A stretch of DNA of 64,000 nucleotides, from contig NZ_JARACK010000002.1 of assembly GCF_028767185.1 (NCBI RefSeq), positions 186,001 through 250,000 on the forward strand, in the 5' to 3' direction. Positions 16,020-25,156 of this stretch are shown one piece after another. The position numbers and the translations under genes are program-made. How positions within the stretch are numbered: the stretch's first letter is position 1; the number at the start of each line of letters is the position of its first letter. This DNA is from Mangrovimonas aestuarii. GTDB lineage: Bacteria; Bacteroidota; Bacteroidia; Flavobacteriales; Flavobacteriaceae. The notes under the pieces were generated by a model, which was not told the DNA's origin, searched no databases, and worked only from the letters and a program-made list of their open reading frames with translations.

Positions 16020-18212
16020 TTAAACAAGAACGTTTTCTGAATCTGAATCGGCACAAAAAACAGCTGAAACTCGTGATTGGTTAACGATTTCAACCATTTG
16101 TTCCACGGTCATTCCTGCTTCAATATTAAATATGTTTAAATCGGTGTTTTGCTCCTTGTTTACATTGTCGATCAGATAGCCTTGCTTTATTGAAATGGAA
16201 GTGCTTTTGGGGAATCTTACCATAGTTTTTAGATCCTCTATATCTTTGTCCATAAATATCAAGGATGGATTGTTGTTTAGAATATTTACATCGACACTTC
16301 CTTTCCAATTACGGCAAATCAACAGAGCTATAAGAGTTGATAAATCATTGTTCTTAACACTGAATGTTTCCTTCCAGTCATCGGGGACATTGGTCATCCA
16401 TAGATTGATGTTTTTTTCCAAAGCCAAACTGGCTGTAGAAAATGGAATATAAACTATCAGCCCAAAATTATTCTTTTTAGTATCCAGAATAAGGTTGTCA
16501 TAATAGGCCAAATTTGAGGAAGCAGGATCAATGCTCGAAAAAATGGTATTGGGTTTAAAAAAGGCGGCTTTCAATGATTGCATACTCAAATTCACTGTTG
16601 TATTAAAATCAGTATTATCTATAACTGTAAAAGAAGCCGATAATTCACTTTCCTTAAATTTAGTGACGGCATTTTCAAGAAAGTTTTCCATATATCGCTG
16701 TTCCATATCATCCTCATTTCTGAAAGCCAGTATTTTTACCGAACCTTTAGGGTAAATTATAGAATGTATTAGTTTAAAAGAACTTCTGAGTTCTTTTTGC
16801 ATGGCTACTGGCATTAGCAAATCTGGCCGCCACGATCTAACTTCCCTTTCTTGCCGTAAACTGCTTGTTTTTTTTGTAGCCCATTCTGCTAAGGCGGTAA
16901 AGAGACCACTTCTTGAGTCTCCAACTGCAGATTTAATATTCTTTTTAACGAGATAAAGATAAAAGAGAACAATGAAAACGATAGAAAACAGAGCAACCAT
17001 AACGTTTATTACAAACATTATGGCAATTGAGCCCAAAGCACCAATAGCGGGAACAATGGTAGGGATTTTTAGGGTAGGCCTATAACTCGGTAAACCCAAT
17101 GTTTGTTCAACTAAAGCGACAACATTTACCATGGCATAAGTAATCATAAAGAACATAGTGAGTATTGGAGCTATCGTGTTTAGGTTTCTCAGAGTAATAC
17201 CAATAAGCACAATTATTGCGGTTATTAGCATAGCATTAACCGGTTCTCCTTTTTTAGAAAGTGTTGCTATGAGCTTACTTTTAGGGATGATGTTTTTCTC
17301 TCCTAAGGCTAGCAATATGCGTGGTGCTCCAACAAATGAACCAAGTGCAGATGAAAGGGTAGCTCCCAACAATCCCGCAAGAACCATGGGGCCATACAAT
17401 GCTTTGTCTATAAAAATGGTGTAATTTTTTACCAGTTCGTCGGGAGTAGCTATAACCGAGGCTACAAATATTAGACTCAGATAAATAACTGTTGTGATAA
17501 GTACAGAACTAATTGTTCCCAAAGGGATGCTTTTTCGTGGATTGGTAAGGTCTCCAGACATATTTGCTCCTGCCATTACTCCCGTTACTGCAGGAAAAAA
17601 TACTGCGAAAACCGTCCAAAAAGAGGAACCCTTAAAATTGTTTTCAACAGAACCTGGGTACTTTCCATACCATTCAATGTCAAAATTTAATTCGTTTACA
17701 AATAAAGCTCCGTATATAGATACTAACGATAAAAAAATTATACCCAGAATTACATATTGTATCTTAAAGGCAAAACTAGTGCTTACAAAGGCAATTATCA
17801 TAACAATGGCAAAAATGACCATATCCATGAGAAATGGATTTATTGTAGGTAAAAGGGTTTGCAGGCCCTCTCGAAATCCAAAAATGTACATAGTAACAGC
17901 GATGGCTTGGGCAAAGTAAAAAGGAATCCCTATGGCTCCACCTATTTCCAATCCAAGGGATTGAGAAATCAAGCTAAATGCACCTCCACTGCCAATTCTT
18001 ACATTGGTAGTAATAGATGATAAGCTTAGCGCTGTTGTAAGCGTAATAGCTATAGCCAAAAGTACAATAGCTAAGGCACCTATAACTCCCGCGTTACCAA
18101 CAACCCATGGTTGTCTGATATACATAATCACGCCGAGGATAGTTAGCGTTGTTGGTGTAAATACCCCTGTAAATGTACCAAAGGTTTTCTTCTGTATTGG
18201 TTTTGTACCCAT
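16020..18212 (-). CDS. APC-superfamily permease related to SLC12 cation-chloride cotransporters
   Basis: The protein has 730 residues. Twelve or so hydrophobic helices fill about residues 10-430, beginning with TFGTFTGVFTPTTLTILGVI and IGSGGAFSLIS, both characteristic of SLC12-like members. A cytosolic C-terminal domain of about 280 residues follows, resembling the SLC12 C-terminal domain with UspA-like alternation of strands and helices. Ion or amino-acid specificity cannot be told from the sequence; K+/Cl- or amino-acid transport is possible. It is monocistronic, with a 484-bp upstream gap. Confidence 0.8.
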   Translation of the reverse strand: MGTKPIQKKTFGTFTGVFTPTTLTILGVIMYIRQPWVVGNAGVIGALAIVLLAIAITLTTALSLSSITTNVRIGSGGAFSLISQSLGLEIGGAIGIPFYFAQAIAVTMYIFGFREGLQTLLPTINPFLMDMVIFAIVMIIAFVSTSFAFKIQYVILGIIFLSLVSIYGALFVNELNFDIEWYGKYPGSVENNFKGSSFWTVFAVFFPAVTGVMAGANMSGDLTNPRKSIPLGTISSVLITTVIYLSLIFVASVIATPDELVKNYTIFIDKALYGPMVLAGLLGATLSSALGSFVGAPRILLALGEKNIIPKSKLIATLSKKGEPVNAMLITAIIVLIGITLRNLNTIAPILTMFFMITYAMVNVVALVEQTLGLPSYRPTLKIPTIVPAIGALGSIAIMFVINVMVALFSIVFIVLFYLYLVKKNIKSAVGDSRSGLFTALAEWATKKTSSLRQEREVRSWRPDLLMPVAMQKELRSSFKLIHSIIYPKGSVKILAFRNEDDMEQRYMENFLENAVTKFKESELSASFTVIDNTDFNTTVNLSMQSLKAAFFKPNTIFSSIDPASSNLAYYDNLILDTKKNNFGLIVYIPFSTASLALEKNINLWMTNVPDDWKETFSVKNNDLSTLIALLICRNWKGSVDVNILNNNPSLIFMDKDIEDLKTMVRFPKSTSISIKQGYLIDNVNKEQNTDLNIFNIEAGMTVEQMVEIVNQSRVSAVFCADSDSENVLV

Positions 18213-18696
18213 TTCTTAACCCTTAAAAATAGTGTCAATTAATCTTAAACCATGGTCTTAACTGTTAAGTCAATTGCATTTGGGGGAATTAATATTTTTA
18301 CTAGAAAGTGTGGGGCAATGTGGGCTTATATTCTTCTAAAATTAATAAAATTGAATTTTATACCGGAATAATTTTAAAGTGGGAGGCATATTAATGAGAT
18401 AGTTTCTAAAAAATTGATCAACTTTAGTTTAGGTCAGTCATTATTTTAGGGTTGAAACTCATCAAATTTAATATCCTGAAAAATAAAACTCCCTAGACCA
18501 ACAAAAAGTTTAAAAAATGAGTTGAAATATCAAATCTGCAAAATGATAGCACTATTGATAATTAGTTTTCGATTTTTACTTTAATCTGGTCTAAAAAATA
18601 CTAGGGGCTGATGTTTTTAATGGGTGGTGTGATTGCTTTCAGTATTTATTATGAAACTAAGGGTTTACTGAGTTTTGTTCACTTTTTTATTAAACC
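18213..18696. other. 484-bp non-coding region
   Basis: I find no coding potential, hairpin or repeat of note. A minus-strand TAAATTTG at 18473-18480 is a possible -7 box for the permease but would imply a leader of about 260 nt. Confidence 0.3.
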
Positions 18697-19236
18697 TTAA
18701 TTATTTGTTGTAATGTTTAATTTATCAACCCATATTTCTCGGTTGTTAACAACAAAATCTGCATGGGTATCATTATAAAACCTTAATCGAATTCCGTTAT
18801 CAACGATCCCTCCGGTTTTATGTTCGGAAACATCTTTCATTTCTGGTAAGTCGATTGATTTGTTGAGTTTTTTTAGGTTGAAATTATGGGATTGGAAAAT
18901 CAAACGTTTATTGGTTAAGTATAACTTCCCGCCAAAAGCATTCCATTTGTTTTTAAAGTAATTAGCCGCATCTTCAAAAATAATGGTTTCGCCCACCATT
19001 AACTTTGGAGCTTTTACACTTTTAAGAAATAGAGGCTTCATCAATTTTAATAATGCAGGGAAACCGAATCCCATAAATACACCAAATAGTATTGCTTGAA
19101 CAACAATGGATACAATTGTTTTAGAAGAGAAATCATCTGCTAAAATGAAATAGTTAATTAGATAAATTAGGATGCCATATACAATGATATAATATATGGT
19201 CAATAACAAGTTGTATTTAAGTTTTACTTGAGGCAT
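18697..19236 (-). CDS. Membrane protein with GRAM/PH-like domain
   Basis: In this 179-residue protein, two transmembrane helices (about 10-32 and 38-60) precede a soluble GRAM-like domain. Its core is KLYLTNKRLIFQSH, preceded by GETIIFEDAANYF, the usual GRAM/bPH beta-sandwich signature in bacteria. Such domains bind lipids or partners at membranes. The function is unknown. The outer-membrane protein gene upstream is 68 bp away on the same strand. Confidence 0.65.
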   Translation of the reverse strand: MPQVKLKYNLLLTIYYIIVYGILIYLINYFILADDFSSKTIVSIVVQAILFGVFMGFGFPALLKLMKPLFLKSVKAPKLMVGETIIFEDAANYFKNKWNAFGGKLYLTNKRLIFQSHNFNLKKLNKSIDLPEMKDVSEHKTGGIVDNGIRLRFYNDTHADFVVNNREIWVDKLNITTNN

Positions 19237-19304
19237 TGTTTTTACTTTTAAATAAAAAGCGAAAGATAAAGATATAAGTGGTTTGAAAACAATTTTACTG
19301 AAAT

Positions 19305-19943
19305 TTAAAAATCCACTCCAACTGAAAAATAAAAGGTGTTGGCATTAATTAATTTACGTTTCACATTGTTCTTTTCCATTTTATTAAGGTCCGATTGTCC
19401 TTTATAACCTATACCAAATGAAAAACAGTCGCTAATTTTCATTTTCATGCCTAGTTGTGTTGATAATCCAAAATTCCACCCAAGTCCTTTTTCTTTTGTG
19501 TTGCCTGAAGTAGTTTCCAACTCCTGCTTTAGTAAGTGGTTGGCATACCCTCCAAACCCGAAAATAATCTTGAAATTTTCACTTTGCCCTTTAAATGAAC
19601 TGGGCAGTAGGTTCCAATTTAGACTTACGGGAATCTGTAAATAAGTATTCTGTATATTGGCGTTTTCACCGTTGCTAAAAGTATTGGCATCAAATTCCAT
19701 TAAACCAATACCTGTTCCTATTTTTGTGTTTTTTGCAATTTTCATAGAAAACAAAAACTCACCACTATTGATAAAACCATTGAGTTTGGGCTGGCCAGTT
19801 TGTTCCAGTTTGGCAAAACCAAGATTGCCATTGGCAGTAATGTCAAATTTGGTTTCCTCCTTTGGAGGAGTGGTTTCATCGTTTTGGGTAAAAGCAGAAA
19901 ATGACGAAATTAGTAAGGCAAGCGAAAAGATTTGTTTTTTCAT
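19305..19943 (-). CDS. Outer-membrane beta-barrel protein (PorT-like)
   Basis: This 212-residue protein has signal peptide MKKQIFSLALLISSFSAFTQ. Alternating amphipathic strands follow (FGFGGYANHLL, LGWNFGLSTQLGMKM, FSFGIGYKGQSDL), with a C-terminal aromatic ending FYFSVGVDF, the signal for BAM insertion. It fits the outer-membrane beta-barrel (OMP_b-brl/PorT) family found throughout Bacteroidota. No specific role can be given. Confidence 0.75.
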   Translation of the reverse strand: MKKQIFSLALLISSFSAFTQNDETTPPKEETKFDITANGNLGFAKLEQTGQPKLNGFINSGEFLFSMKIAKNTKIGTGIGLMEFDANTFSNGENANIQNTYLQIPVSLNWNLLPSSFKGQSENFKIIFGFGGYANHLLKQELETTSGNTKEKGLGWNFGLSTQLGMKMKISDCFSFGIGYKGQSDLNKMEKNNVKRKLINANTFYFSVGVDF

Positions 19944-20050
19944 TTAGGTTTTTTCTGTTAAAGGATGTACGAAAATAAATAACGGTAAATGCCGTGAAAT
20001 ATTACTTTTTTGTTTGTCCAGTATTTTGAAATAATGAAGTAGCGAATATG

Positions 20051-20075
20051 TATTATTATTATTATTATTATTATT
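20051..20075 (+). repeat. (TAT)8 microsatellite in a promoter
   Basis: Eight perfect TAT units plus one T end 18 bp before a TATTTTTG -7 box (20094-20101). They occupy the place of the -33 element of the DUF423 gene. Confidence 0.9.
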
Positions 20076-20093
20076 CCAAATGTTTGTGGATTA

Positions 20094-20101
20094 TATTTTT
20101 G
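20094..20101 (+). promoter_or_regulatory. -7 promoter box of the DUF423 gene
   Basis: TATTTTTG lies 29 bp before the ATG at 20131. No TTG is present at the -33 position, which is filled by the TAT repeat. Confidence 0.5.
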
Positions 20102-20130
20102 TGATATTTTTAGAAAGTAATAATTAAACG

Positions 20131-20508
20131 ATGAAAACAACAATTCTAACAGTAGCAGCTTTATACGGCGGACTGTCTGTTTTATTTGGAGCTTTTGGGG
20201 CTCATGCTCTTAAAAAAATATTTACCGAAGACCAACAGAAAAGTTTTGAAACAGGGGTAAAATATCAAATGTACCACGCCATAGTATTGTTGGTAATAGG
20301 TTTTCAATTTTCTTTCCAAACAAGTTTAGAACGTATTATGGGATGGTGTTTTGTAGTGGGGGTATTTCTATTTTCCTTTAGTATTTATGGACTTTGTATA
20401 AGTTCAGCCAAAGGAAGTAAAATGAAGTTTCTTGGTCCAATTACACCATTAGGTGGTTTGTTGTTGTTATTAGGTTGGGCGATATTATTGGTACAATTTA
20501 TCCTTTAA
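20131..20508 (+). CDS. DUF423-family (YgdD-like) inner-membrane protein
   Basis: This 125-residue protein has four hydrophobic helices and the family hallmarks GAFGAHALKK, then FETGVKYQMYHA, then GPITPLGGL. The function of DUF423 is not established. It is monocistronic with a terminator directly downstream; a trinucleotide microsatellite sits in its promoter region. Confidence 0.9.
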   Translation: MKTTILTVAALYGGLSVLFGAFGAHALKKIFTEDQQKSFETGVKYQMYHAIVLLVIGFQFSFQTSLERIMGWCFVVGVFLFSFSIYGLCISSAKGSKMKFLGPITPLGGLLLLLGWAILLVQFIL

Positions 20509-20509
20509 A

Positions 20510-20548
20510 AAAACAAAAGAACCCAACTGTTGCAGTTGGTTTCTTTTG
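20510..20548. terminator. Rho-independent terminator
   Basis: The stem CCCAACTG / CAGTTGG with loop TTG, extended by A-rich and T-rich arms, directly follows the DUF423 stop. It can also serve the convergent beta/gamma-crystallin gene. Confidence 0.8.
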
Positions 20549-20573
20549 TTGGAAAAAATCTTAGATGTATTAG

Positions 20574-21428
20574 CTAATCTCTTGAGACTTTAATGCTCGA
20601 TGTTCTATCATTCCAATCGTCATCACTTAGGCAGCTTACATCATCATAATATGTTTTACTACGTCCCTCGAAATTACTTTCTCTGTAAAGGGTTATTTTA
20701 TAACCTCGTGGAACTCTAATAGAAGATAAATTATCGTTACCAATACCTAGTTCATCATAGTTATAGCGTCCAACACCTAGTTTATTGCTACCTCCTTTGA
20801 AACCGCAATCTTTATATAGGGTAACCCCATGATCGCTATTATAATGACGTCCTGAATGATAGTTGTCATCACGACGATCATTATGAGAACTTCCTTGGCA
20901 AAGGGAGGTAGATGTTTTTGTTACAGAAGTAACTCTGTCATTTTTTACAAACATAATAAGACAACGATTATCTCTGCTACGATACCAATACAGCGACGTT
21001 AAATTGGAATTTCCACCAGTTTTTGTGACTCTGTAGTTTTTGTCCTGTAACATAGATGAAGCTCTGGATTCAGACATCCCACTGAGATCTGATAAGCGCA
21101 CATCGTCTCCATATCCATGTGAGTTATGAGAACTAGATCGATCTTTGTCACAGTCAAAGTCAGGTGATTTAACAACAGATCGTACTCTACCGTCAACTAG
21201 CTTCACGGTTACACATTCATTTCTCCTGCTATTCCACCAATTTTGATAAATTCCTGAGGTGGATTTGTCTACTTTTTCTAAGCGATAGCCTTTGTCTTTC
21301 AGTACTTCTTCCGCAGATCCACCGCGCATGTCTACTATTTCGTCCAGATTATAGGCTCGCTGTTGGCCAAAAGTCGAGGTGCTCAATAAAATAAAAGCAA
21401 TTACAGCGATAAGTTTGTTAGTGCTCAT
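20574..21428 (-). CDS. Secreted protein with two internal repeats and a Ca2+-binding beta/gamma-crystallin domain
   Basis: The protein has 284 residues. Signal peptide MSTNKLIAVIAFILLSTSTF is followed by two homologous repeats of about 65 residues (26-93 and 112-177). Each has a GxSxxxxxxxLxDKxYR opening and a paired Cys. A Ser/His/Asp-rich linker follows, then a C-terminal beta/gamma-crystallin domain (about 202-284). Both Greek-key motifs end with the N/D-N/D-x-x-S-S calcium signature (NDNLSS 231-236 and NDRTSS 273-278). Calcium binding is therefore likely; the repeat function is unknown. It is monocistronic. Confidence 0.75.
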   Translation of the reverse strand: MSTNKLIAVIAFILLSTSTFGQQRAYNLDEIVDMRGGSAEEVLKDKGYRLEKVDKSTSGIYQNWWNSRRNECVTVKLVDGRVRSVVKSPDFDCDKDRSSSHNSHGYGDDVRLSDLSGMSESRASSMLQDKNYRVTKTGGNSNLTSLYWYRSRDNRCLIMFVKNDRVTSVTKTSTSLCQGSSHNDRRDDNYHSGRHYNSDHGVTLYKDCGFKGGSNKLGVGRYNYDELGIGNDNLSSIRVPRGYKITLYRESNFEGRSKTYYDDVSCLSDDDWNDRTSSIKVSRD

Positions 21429-21770
21429 GAGATAAGAAATTATGGTTAAAAAAATATTTGCAACTCAAAAGGCAAATACATAACATTTTATTTACACCGA
21501 GAGGTGTGAAAATATTCTTTAGTCAAGTGCAGGTTTTTTTGGGGTAATTTTTTGTTTTCGTAAAGTTTTGTTTGTGAGGGGTGTATGATATAAATATAGT
21601 GAAATAAATTCAGTTTATATTATGGTTTTTTATAGAATATATTGATGTAATAATTTGATTTTAAATGCACTACATGTAAATACTCGGTTTTGTAATAGTC
21701 GCTCTATTTGATTATTAACCTGTAGTCTAAAAAGACTTAGGACATATATCGTTATAATGAGTTTTCGTAA
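21429..21770. other. Non-coding region between two minus-strand genes
   Basis: No ORF. It contains a one-mismatch -7 box for the crystallin gene (plus-strand CAAATACA, 21473-21480). Nothing else is recognised. Confidence 0.3.
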
Positions 21771-21772
21771 TA

Positions 21773-21802
21773 AAAAAAGAGACTGCTTAAAGTCTCTTTT
21801 TT
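21773..21802. terminator. Rho-independent terminator of rmuC
   Basis: The stem AAAAAAGAGACT / AGTCTCTTTTTT with a 6-nt loop lies 55 bp beyond the rmuC stop and is symmetric, so it can act in both directions. Confidence 0.8.
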
Positions 21803-21856
21803 ATGTCCTAGCCAAAGGCTTTATTTGTGATTTAACAATAATACTTTTGTCATTAT

Positions 21857-23200
21857 TTATTCATCATTATCATCGGCTCGTTTTAGTATTGCCTCAGGCA
21901 ATTCTTTTTTAGCTTTAGCTCCCATTTTTTTGAGTTTTTGAACACTGTTAACCAAATTGCCTCGACCTTCAACAAGTTTGTTCATAGCGGCCGAGTAATC
22001 TGTTTTGGCGGCATCCAGTTTTTTGCCCACTCCCATCAAGTCTTTTACCAGTCCTTCAAATTTATCGTAAAGAGCACCAGCTTGGCGAGCAATTTCAAGG
22101 GCATTGCGCTGCTGTTTTTCATTATTCCACATGGTGTCTATGGTGCGTAATGTGGCTAATAGGGTGGAAGGGGTAACGATTACGATGTTCTTTTCGAAGG
22201 CCTTGTTGTAAAGCGTAGGCTCTTCGTTAAGTGCAACCGCAAATGCAGGTTCTATAGGGATGAACATTAATACAAAATCTGGAGACTCGATATCATATAA
22301 ATCCTGATAGTTTTTGGCTGAAAGTTGATCGACGTGTTTTTTTATGGAGTTGACATGCGCCTTTAGGAATACTTCCTTTTCACCATCTTCAGAATTGATG
22401 TATCGGTTGTAGTCGGTAATTGAAACCTTAGAGTCGATAATCATTTTTTTATTATCCGGAAGGTGAAGAACAACATCGGGCATCACTCTAGAGCCATCTT
22501 CACGCGAAAAACTTTGCTGTACAAAATACTCGCGATCTTTTTCCAGGCCAGACTTTTCAAGAACACGTTCCAAGACCAATTCACCCCAGTTACCTTGCAT
22601 TTTACTGTCTCCTTTAAGTGCCTTTGTTAAGTTGGTAGCTTCCTTGGTCATTTGCATATTCAAGTCCTTTAGCCCCAACAACTGTTCTTTAAGCGCCGAA
22701 TGCATGGAAATACTTTCCTTTTGATTGTCCTCAACTTTTCTCTCAAACACCTGAATCTTTTCCTGAAGTGGACTTAAAAGCTGCTTGATATGATTCTTGT
22801 TTTGCTCTGCAAATTCTTTGTTTTGTTCTGTGAACTTGCTCGATTTCTCATCAAGTATTTTATTGGCCAACAACTCAAAGTCCTTGCGTAATTGTTCTTG
22901 TTGCTTTGCCAATTCTTCATCACGTTTGATGTTTTGTTGCTGAAGATTGTCGAATTCAGTATTTTTGCGAGCCAATTCAGCATTTAAAAAATCCTTTTCA
23001 CGACGAATATCTTCACGTTCAGCCTCTACTTTTTCAAGGCTTTCCTTTAATTGTGAGATGTTTTGATTAAGCTGATATTGGCGTTCCTCCAGCGTGCTTT
23101 TTTCGCCTTTACTTTTTAATTTGCTAATGGTTAAACCAATGTAGGCACCAATTCCACCAGAAAGGAGAATGGCTAAAACAAGGATAAGATTGTCGTTCAT
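21857..23200 (-). CDS. rmuC: DNA recombination protein RmuC
   Basis: The protein has 447 residues. One N-terminal transmembrane helix (5-25) is followed by a long coiled coil (about 35-190) and then the RmuC domain. Recognisable segments are GDSKMQGNWGELVLERVLE, MPDVVLHLPDNKKMIIDSK and LMFIPIEPAFAVAL. The family is predicted to hold a PD-(D/E)xK nuclease fold and limits inversions at short inverted repeats in E. coli. The DSKV segment supplies the Asp and Lys expected for the core. It lies 86 bp past the end of the btuD-like gene. Confidence 0.93.
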   Translation of the reverse strand: MNDNLILVLAILLSGGIGAYIGLTISKLKSKGEKSTLEERQYQLNQNISQLKESLEKVEAEREDIRREKDFLNAELARKNTEFDNLQQQNIKRDEELAKQQEQLRKDFELLANKILDEKSSKFTEQNKEFAEQNKNHIKQLLSPLQEKIQVFERKVEDNQKESISMHSALKEQLLGLKDLNMQMTKEATNLTKALKGDSKMQGNWGELVLERVLEKSGLEKDREYFVQQSFSREDGSRVMPDVVLHLPDNKKMIIDSKVSITDYNRYINSEDGEKEVFLKAHVNSIKKHVDQLSAKNYQDLYDIESPDFVLMFIPIEPAFAVALNEEPTLYNKAFEKNIVIVTPSTLLATLRTIDTMWNNEKQQRNALEIARQAGALYDKFEGLVKDLMGVGKKLDAAKTDYSAAMNKLVEGRGNLVNSVQKLKKMGAKAKKELPEAILKRADDNDE

Positions 23201-23286
23201 ATGAATACTGGGAATTTGGGTAAAGATACTTATTTTTTCAGTCTAAGAGTGATTGGTTTTGTCTCATGGAAATACCTGAAGTAAGA

Positions 23287-24081
23287 CTACTTTTTAATTC
23301 TAAAACTCCCCGTTTTATCATCAAATTCGATTAAATCTTTAGGAAAAAGTTTCTCAAAACTACCTTTAGTTATAAGGTTACAAGGTGAATCCGTTTCTAC
23401 TTCTCCTTTAGTCATGATAATAATCTTATTGCAAAGTTGGTTTGCTAAATCGATTTCATGGGATGAAAAAAGGATGGTTTTATTGGTTTCCTTGGCCAGC
23501 TTTTGCAATAGTTTTAAAATGTATGCTTTGTGGTACATGTCCAAGTGGGTAGTAGGCTCATCAAGAATAATCAGGTCGGTGTCTTGTGCCAAAGCACGAG
23601 ATATCATGGCTTTTTGTAATTGTCCATCGCTTAGCTCATAACACTTTTTGTATTTTAGATCTTCAATATGTGTAAGTTCAAGGGCTTGGTTGACTTTTGT
23701 TTTGTCTTCTTGGGTAAGATTACCAACCCAATTGGTATAGGGTTGTCTCCCCAAAGCAACCAATTCTGCTACCGATAAGTTTTTAGAAGCTACTTGTTCA
23801 GTGAGTACAATACTCAAAGATTTGGCTAAATCTATACTGTTATAATTTGTAATGGATTTTCCATTTATATTAATATCACCACTTAGAGGTTGTTGTACTT
23901 TGGTTAGCGTCCGTAACAGCGTAGATTTTCCTATACCATTGGCTCCAATCAACCCTACAAGTTCCCCTTTTTGAAGAGTAATATTTATACCTGAGGCAAT
24001 GGTGGTTTCACCTACTTTAGTATGGTATCCTATTTTGAGATTTTTGGTTTCTAAAACGATATGTAATTTGTCTTCCGTCAC
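23287..24081 (-). CDS. ABC transporter ATP-binding protein (BtuD/FecE type)
   Basis: This 264-residue ATPase carries Walker A GANGIGKS (46-53), signature LSDGQ (a variant of LSGGQ) and Walker B LIILDEPTTHLD. It energises the FecCD-type permease encoded just upstream. The start is a GTG at 24079-24081, 10 bp after the permease stop; no ATG lies before Walker A. It is the third gene of the operon (binding lipoprotein, permease, ATPase). Cobalamin is inferred from the divergent riboswitch-btuB unit; iron-siderophore or haem import is the alternative. Confidence 0.88.
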   Translation of the reverse strand: MTEDKLHIVLETKNLKIGYHTKVGETTIASGINITLQKGELVGLIGANGIGKSTLLRTLTKVQQPLSGDININGKSITNYNSIDLAKSLSIVLTEQVASKNLSVAELVALGRQPYTNWVGNLTQEDKTKVNQALELTHIEDLKYKKCYELSDGQLQKAMISRALAQDTDLIILDEPTTHLDMYHKAYILKLLQKLAKETNKTILFSSHEIDLANQLCNKIIIMTKGEVETDSPCNLITKGSFEKLFPKDLIEFDDKTGSFRIKK

Positions 24082-24091
24082 GATTTATTTT

Positions 24092-25114
24092 TTAAAATAC
24101 CATACTTCGTTTTCTCACCAATAGCCAAATTACAATCGGAGCACCAAACATAGAGGTAATTGCATTTATAGGTAAAGTATAATCACTCGCTGGTAACTGG
24201 GAGATACTATCGCATATTAACATAATAATAGAACCAAATAGAAATACAGCAGGGATAAGGATTTTGTGGTTTGAAGTGTTGAAAACCAATCGCGTTAAAT
24301 GTGGAATGGCCAAACCGACAAAAGCAATTGGACCCGCAAAAGCCGTAATGGTTCCAGCTAAAAGGCTTGTAGCAATGATGATGGTCATTCTAGCTTTTTT
24401 TATATTGAGTCCTAGACTACGGGCATAATTTTCCCCAAGTAATAGGGTATTGAGAAATTTTATTCCCAAAATGCAGAACACTAATCCAATAGCGTAAATG
24501 ATGGATAATATGATGAGTTCGTTCCAACTCAAATTGCCTACACTACCAAATCCCCAGAAAATATATTGTTGCAGCTGTTCAGCAGAACTGAAATAACTCA
24601 GTACGCTAACAATGGCAGCAGTAATACTGGCAAACATTAATCCAATAATCAGTATAGCCATTGTATCTCTAACCTTTGCAGATACCAACATGACAGCCAA
24701 TAGAACCAAGAAACTACCTAAACTAGCTGCAATAACGACGCTCCATTTGGAAGCCAATATAGCCGAGAATACACTACCGAAGATAGATGTTCCCAAAATA
24801 ACCAAAGCAACGCCTAAACTCGCTCCAGAACTTATGCCCAGAACAAAAGGTCCCGCTAAAGGGTTTCTAAACAAGGTTTGCATTAACAATCCGGAAATTC
24901 CGAGTCCAGAGCCTACAATTATTGCTGTAAAAGCCTTTGGTAAACGGTAATTTAATATGATATATTCCCAAGAGGAGTTGTCTACAGAGCCAAAGAGACT
25001 TTCGAAAACAGCTTTAACAGGAATCAACACAGAGCCTAGACATACATTGGCAAAAAAACAAATAACCATTATTAGGCTTAAAATGATAAAAGGCTTTTTG
25101 TAGTTGGATTCCAT
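24092..25114 (-). CDS. FecCD-family ABC transporter permease (BtuC type)
   Basis: The 340-residue protein has about ten transmembrane helices and the FecCD landmarks GLLMQTLFRNPLAGPFVLG and GPIAFVGLAIPHLTRL, the latter being the coupling helix region to the ATPase. It forms the inner-membrane channel of a type II importer for cobalamin or metal chelates. It lies 42 bp after the binding-protein gene and 10 bp before the ATPase gene. Confidence 0.9.
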   Translation of the reverse strand: MESNYKKPFIILSLIMVICFFANVCLGSVLIPVKAVFESLFGSVDNSSWEYIILNYRLPKAFTAIIVGSGLGISGLLMQTLFRNPLAGPFVLGISSGASLGVALVILGTSIFGSVFSAILASKWSVVIAASLGSFLVLLAVMLVSAKVRDTMAILIIGLMFASITAAIVSVLSYFSSAEQLQQYIFWGFGSVGNLSWNELIILSIIYAIGLVFCILGIKFLNTLLLGENYARSLGLNIKKARMTIIIATSLLAGTITAFAGPIAFVGLAIPHLTRLVFNTSNHKILIPAVFLFGSIIMLICDSISQLPASDYTLPINAITSMFGAPIVIWLLVRKRSMVF

Positions 25115-25156
25115 AAAACAGTTGTCGTAGTTTAAACGAATTTAGTAAAACCCTTT

